Below are positions 61,255-64,000 of a DNA stretch of 64,000 nucleotides, in pieces. Numbering within the stretch: position 1 is the first letter of the stretch; the number at the start of each line of letters is the position of its first letter. The translations under genes were made by a program, and so were the position numbers. The notes beneath the pieces were generated by a model that made no database searches, had not been told where the DNA came from, and was given only the letters and a program-made list of their open reading frames with translations. Source of the stretch: Rhizobium sp. BK313 (GTDB lineage: Bacteria; Pseudomonadota; Alphaproteobacteria; Rhizobiales; Rhizobiaceae); the NCBI RefSeq assembly GCF_014193655.1, contig NZ_JACHZQ010000010.1, forward strand, positions 1 through 64,000, in the 5' to 3' direction.

Positions 61255-62292
61255 TCAGCTCAATTCCTTGACGGCGAGATCGAGCAGGTCCTTTCCGATC
61301 GAATTCTGGAACTGCTCGTAGACCGGCTGTGTCGCCTTGACGAACAGCGCGCGGTTTTCTGGTGTAATATCGTTGATCTGCATAAGGGTCTTGAGTTTTT
61401 CGACGGCCAAGGTCGTGGTCTGCGGCTGTATCTGCCACTCCCAGTCCATGGACTTCTTCATGGCCGACTGCAGGATTCCTTGCTCCTCCTGTGACAGACC
61501 GTCCCAGAGCCCCTTGTTCATCGATACGACGAAGAAATCCGTGACGTGGTTCGTAAGAGACACGTACTTACAGACCTCGTAGAGCTTGACATTGATCAGA
61601 TCGGGAATTGGGTATTCCAGGCCGTCCACGACCTTCTGCTGCATGGCGAGATAGATTTCAGCAGAATCCAGGGCTACGGGATTGGCGCCCATGGCGCGAA
61701 ACGCCTGCAGGTAAACCTGGCTGGAAATGACACGGAACTTCAGGCCAGCGACATCGGCAGGGGTATTGATCGGGTGCACATTGTTGACCATGTGGCGGGC
61801 GCCCATGAGCCAAGAGCCGAGAATCTTGAAGCCGGCATCTTCCGACAAGGCTTCGATCTGCTTGCCGAACGCACCATCGAACGATATTTTGAGCTTGTCG
61901 GGAGAGGAAATCAGGAAGGGTAGCGTGAACACGTCCATCTGACGGACAAAATTCGAATACCATGCCGGCGTGGCATTCGTCATGGACAATGTCCCGAGCT
62001 GAACCCCCGTCAGCATCTCTTTGATACTGCCAAGCTGCGAGTTCGGAAAGGTCTCGATCTTCATCTTGTTGGACGAAAGAGTTGCCACTTCCTCCGCGAA
62101 CATCATCATGGCCTTGTGATAGTTCGAATCCGTCGGTTGCGGGTTGCCAAAGCGAAAGACGCGAGCCCGTTGAGCGAGCGCCGGCGTCGCAAGCCCCGCA
62201 AACGTTAGCGTGGCCCCCGCTGCGGCCGACAGCTTGAGAAATTCGCGGCGGTTTGTCGCCGCTTCGCCGATTTTAAGATGCGTCTTTGCCAT
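61255..62292 (-). CDS. TRAP transporter substrate-binding protein (DctP type), system 2
   Basis: A 345-residue periplasmic protein with a twin-arginine signal (TNRREFLKLSAAAGATLTFA, cut near TPALAQ). DctP fold: FRFGNPQPTDSNYHKAMMMF, QLGSIKEMLTGVQLG, LKFRVISSQVYLQAFRAMGA with the ligand Arg, and AMQQKVVDGLEYPI. It is only distantly similar to the binding protein at 52562, so the two systems probably take different ligands. Confidence 0.92.
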   Translation of the reverse strand: MAKTHLKIGEAATNRREFLKLSAAAGATLTFAGLATPALAQRARVFRFGNPQPTDSNYHKAMMMFAEEVATLSSNKMKIETFPNSQLGSIKEMLTGVQLGTLSMTNATPAWYSNFVRQMDVFTLPFLISSPDKLKISFDGAFGKQIEALSEDAGFKILGSWLMGARHMVNNVHPINTPADVAGLKFRVISSQVYLQAFRAMGANPVALDSAEIYLAMQQKVVDGLEYPIPDLINVKLYEVCKYVSLTNHVTDFFVVSMNKGLWDGLSQEEQGILQSAMKKSMDWEWQIQPQTTTLAVEKLKTLMQINDITPENRALFVKATQPVYEQFQNSIGKDLLDLAVKELS

Positions 62293-62343
62293 TATACCCT
62301 CCCGGTATGATTGAGCTTATGCGTTTCTTAGCGATTGTGAGGA

Positions 62344-64000
62344 TCAGTGCATGCCAAACAGGCTTGGCAGCCAAGTCGTGATTTGCGGAAAGAGGATGAC
62401 GACGACGACGCCCATAAGAAGGAACGCATTGTAGTACATGCTCGAGCGCATTGTTGCGTTGATGGGGGCTTCGCCGACTGTGCAGGCGATATAGAAGCCA
62501 ATGCCGATCGGCGGCATCATGACACCAATGCCGGTCGCCATGATGATCAGGATGCCAAATTGCAGCGGATCAACGCCAAGCTTTACAGCAAGCGGCAGCA
62601 GTATAGGTGCGGAGATCAGGATCGCAGGGAACCCTTCCAAAACAAAGCCGATCACGATCAACGCCGCGACGCTCACGAACAGAAAGATCGTTGGATTGAC
62701 CGCCTTGCTGAAGAGGCTAACCATGGTGGCTCCAAGACCGTCGACGACGATGGCCTGGACCATGAGGTTGGCCATAGCGACCATCAGCAGCACCATACCC
62801 GCGACCAAGGCCGCTTCCCGCAGGGCCCGCCAGCAGGAAGCCAATCCGACGCTGCGGTAAAAGATGAACGCCGCGGCAAATCCGTAGACAACGGCGAAGG
62901 AGGAGGATTCGGTCGGCGAGGCGACCCCGCCGAGCAATCCGCCGATGACGATGACCGGCACGCCGAGCGCAGGGAGTGCCGGCGGTATGCTACGCGCGGC
63001 ACGGCGAAGATTGAAGGGCACGCCCGCGGGCCATTCTCGTGTGCGTCCCCGCAACACGACGCCAATGATCAACGCGATGGCCAGGATCGCGGCCGGCAAA
63101 AACCCTGCGACGAACAATGCTCCGACCGAAAGGCTTGTCACCGACCCCAAAATCAACATAGCAACGGATGGTGGAATGGTTTCGGACATGGCTGCGGATG
63201 CCGCCAGGACAGCGACGAATTCGGTTGAGGGATAATTGCGCTCGCGCATCGGGATTTTCATGACAGCCCCCACGGTCGCGATATCGGCTGCCTTCGAACC
63301 GCTGACGCCCGAAAAGACGTAGGTCGCAAGAATCTCGGCGATCAACAGCCCGCCTTTCCAGTGACCGACCCACTCCTGGACCATGTCGATCAGCTTGCGT
63401 GCCATGCCAGTGACATCCATCAGCGATCCGGCCACCATGAAGAAAGGAATGGCGAGCAGGACGAAACTGCTGATCCCATATTGATATGCCGACGGGATTC
63501 CGACGAGTGGCGCATCGCCGGTCATGACGAAATAGAGAGCGCCTCCGCTTGCCAGGATAAAGGGGATCGGCGTACCCGCCACGAATGCCAGGATCAGAAA
63601 GCCCAGGATCGGCAGGAAGGGATCGAGCTCAAGCGCGCCGGAATAATAGCCGCTGCGAAGGAGCAATACGAGCGCGCCGAGCGAAACGGTTACAGCCAAG
63701 GCGGCGCCGAGCGCCGCCCCGGAAACGTCCCACAATTTCTCCAGTGTGTAGACGATCGTCAACACAAGACCGATGCCGAGCCAGATCGCAACGGTGCCAA
63801 GCGACATTTGTAGAACCGGCAGCACTTGCCTAACCTGTGCGGCAAAGAAGGCTGGGAAGACCGAAAGCGAAAGAACGCAAAGCGCAATGACGAACAAGTA
63901 GCCGCAGCTCCTCAGAAGGTCACGCGGGAAGCCTGTCATCTGATCGATAACGGCCATATAGGCCATTCCGGAGGCGCGCCGCATAAAGGCCGGCGCCCCA
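62344..64000 (-). CDS. TRAP transporter permease, fused DctQ-DctM, system 2 (5' end outside window)
   Basis: At least 552 residues, frame open to the window edge, so the N-terminal part of the DctQ domain is missing. Seen: end of DctQ (LFVIALCVLSLSVFPAFFAA), then DctM with ILASGGALYFVMTG, YGISSFVLLAIPFFMVAGSL, SGVSGSKAADIATVG, MSETIPPSVAMLILGS, LLGGVASPTESSSFAVVYG and IGVMMPPIGIGFYIACTVG. The apparent start at 63984 is probably internal. It heads the visible part of the cluster. Confidence 0.92.
   Translation of the reverse strand, partial: GAPAFMRRASGMAYMAVIDQMTGFPRDLLRSCGYLFVIALCVLSLSVFPAFFAAQVRQVLPVLQMSLGTVAIWLGIGLVLTIVYTLEKLWDVSGAALGAALAVTVSLGALVLLLRSGYYSGALELDPFLPILGFLILAFVAGTPIPFILASGGALYFVMTGDAPLVGIPSAYQYGISSFVLLAIPFFMVAGSLMDVTGMARKLIDMVQEWVGHWKGGLLIAEILATYVFSGVSGSKAADIATVGAVMKIPMRERNYPSTEFVAVLAASAAMSETIPPSVAMLILGSVTSLSVGALFVAGFLPAAILAIALIIGVVLRGRTREWPAGVPFNLRRAARSIPPALPALGVPVIVIGGLLGGVASPTESSSFAVVYGFAAAFIFYRSVGLASCWRALREAALVAGMVLLMVAMANLMVQAIVVDGLGATMVSLFSKAVNPTIFLFVSVAALIVIGFVLEGFPAILISAPILLPLAVKLGVDPLQFGILIIMATGIGVMMPPIGIGFYIACTVGEAPINATMRSSMYYNAFLLMGVVVVILFPQITTWLPSLFGMH

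Overview
The window looks like accessory DNA of an alphaproteobacterium of the Rhizobiaceae (Sinorhizobium/Ensifer, Rhizobium or a close relative). The reasons are family content (DUF982, DUF6894, DUF892, CsbD, several rhizobial orphan small-protein families, a BacA-like ABC transporter, fused TRAP permeases), moderately high GC, and alphaproteobacterial EcfG-type promoters. No rRNA, tRNA, CRISPR array or replication origin was seen. Genus and replicon cannot be decided from sequence alone. The many gene remnants and small orphan genes suggest a plasmid or a variable chromosomal segment.

Layout. (1) 0-9 kb: a broken gene at the edge, an ArsR/SRPBCC pair with a palindromic operator over the start codon, a DUF1254 gene, a tandem family of about 65-residue proteins sharing a WSVxDVFTG-like core and a common upstream block, a tyrosine-recombinase remnant, and a chromate operon chrB-chrA-Cj0069-like. 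(2) 9-35 kb: a general-stress island. About nineteen sites match the EcfG/RpoE2 promoter pattern GGAAC-N16/17-xGTT, and most lie 10-60 bases upstream of small genes: two DUF892 proteins, PepSY, CsbD, a DUF883-like protein, an entericidin, DUF6894, DUF982, two low-affinity iron permease-family proteins and the operon leading to a large catalase. An EcfG-like sigma gene sits inside the island behind its own EcfG-type promoter. Some promoters have no obvious gene and lead into hairpins, so they may drive small RNAs. The island also holds a BacA/ExsE-like ABC transporter, a guanylate/adenylate cyclase and a YihY protein. (3) 32-42 kb: remnants (dnaE2 tail, DUF982, ISNCY transposase, TM0106 nuclease, Uma2) around a second DUF1254 gene, a Rieske/FAD oxidoreductase and a PD-(D/E)XK-like nuclease. 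(4) 42-50 kb: a defence-like block with a 1204-residue membrane-inserted YobI/KAP-type P-loop NTPase, an unknown protein, and an overlapping pair made of an NdpA-like nucleoid protein and a coiled-coil membrane protein. (5) 50.7-64 kb: one long leftward catabolic cluster with two TRAP systems, a D-2-hydroxyacid dehydrogenase, an HpcH-type aldolase, a fumarylacetoacetase-family hydratase, a YqhD-like alcohol dehydrogenase, a single-chain dihydroxyacetone kinase, an HD-domain protein and a class I fructose-bisphosphate aldolase. It runs off the right edge.

How it works together. The stress island reads as a locally controlled regulon: an EcfG-like sigma factor could activate itself and many small protective proteins in one neighbourhood. 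The catabolic cluster reads as uptake of a small carboxylate, cleavage to pyruvate plus an aldehyde, and entry of triose into glycolysis. Its substrate is not known. Many genes carry one-base frameshifts or lost domains (cold shock protein, HD protein, response regulator, Crp/Fnr, dnaE2, DUF982), so the region is either decaying or contains some sequencing errors. All functional calls rest on reading the sequence; no database search was run.
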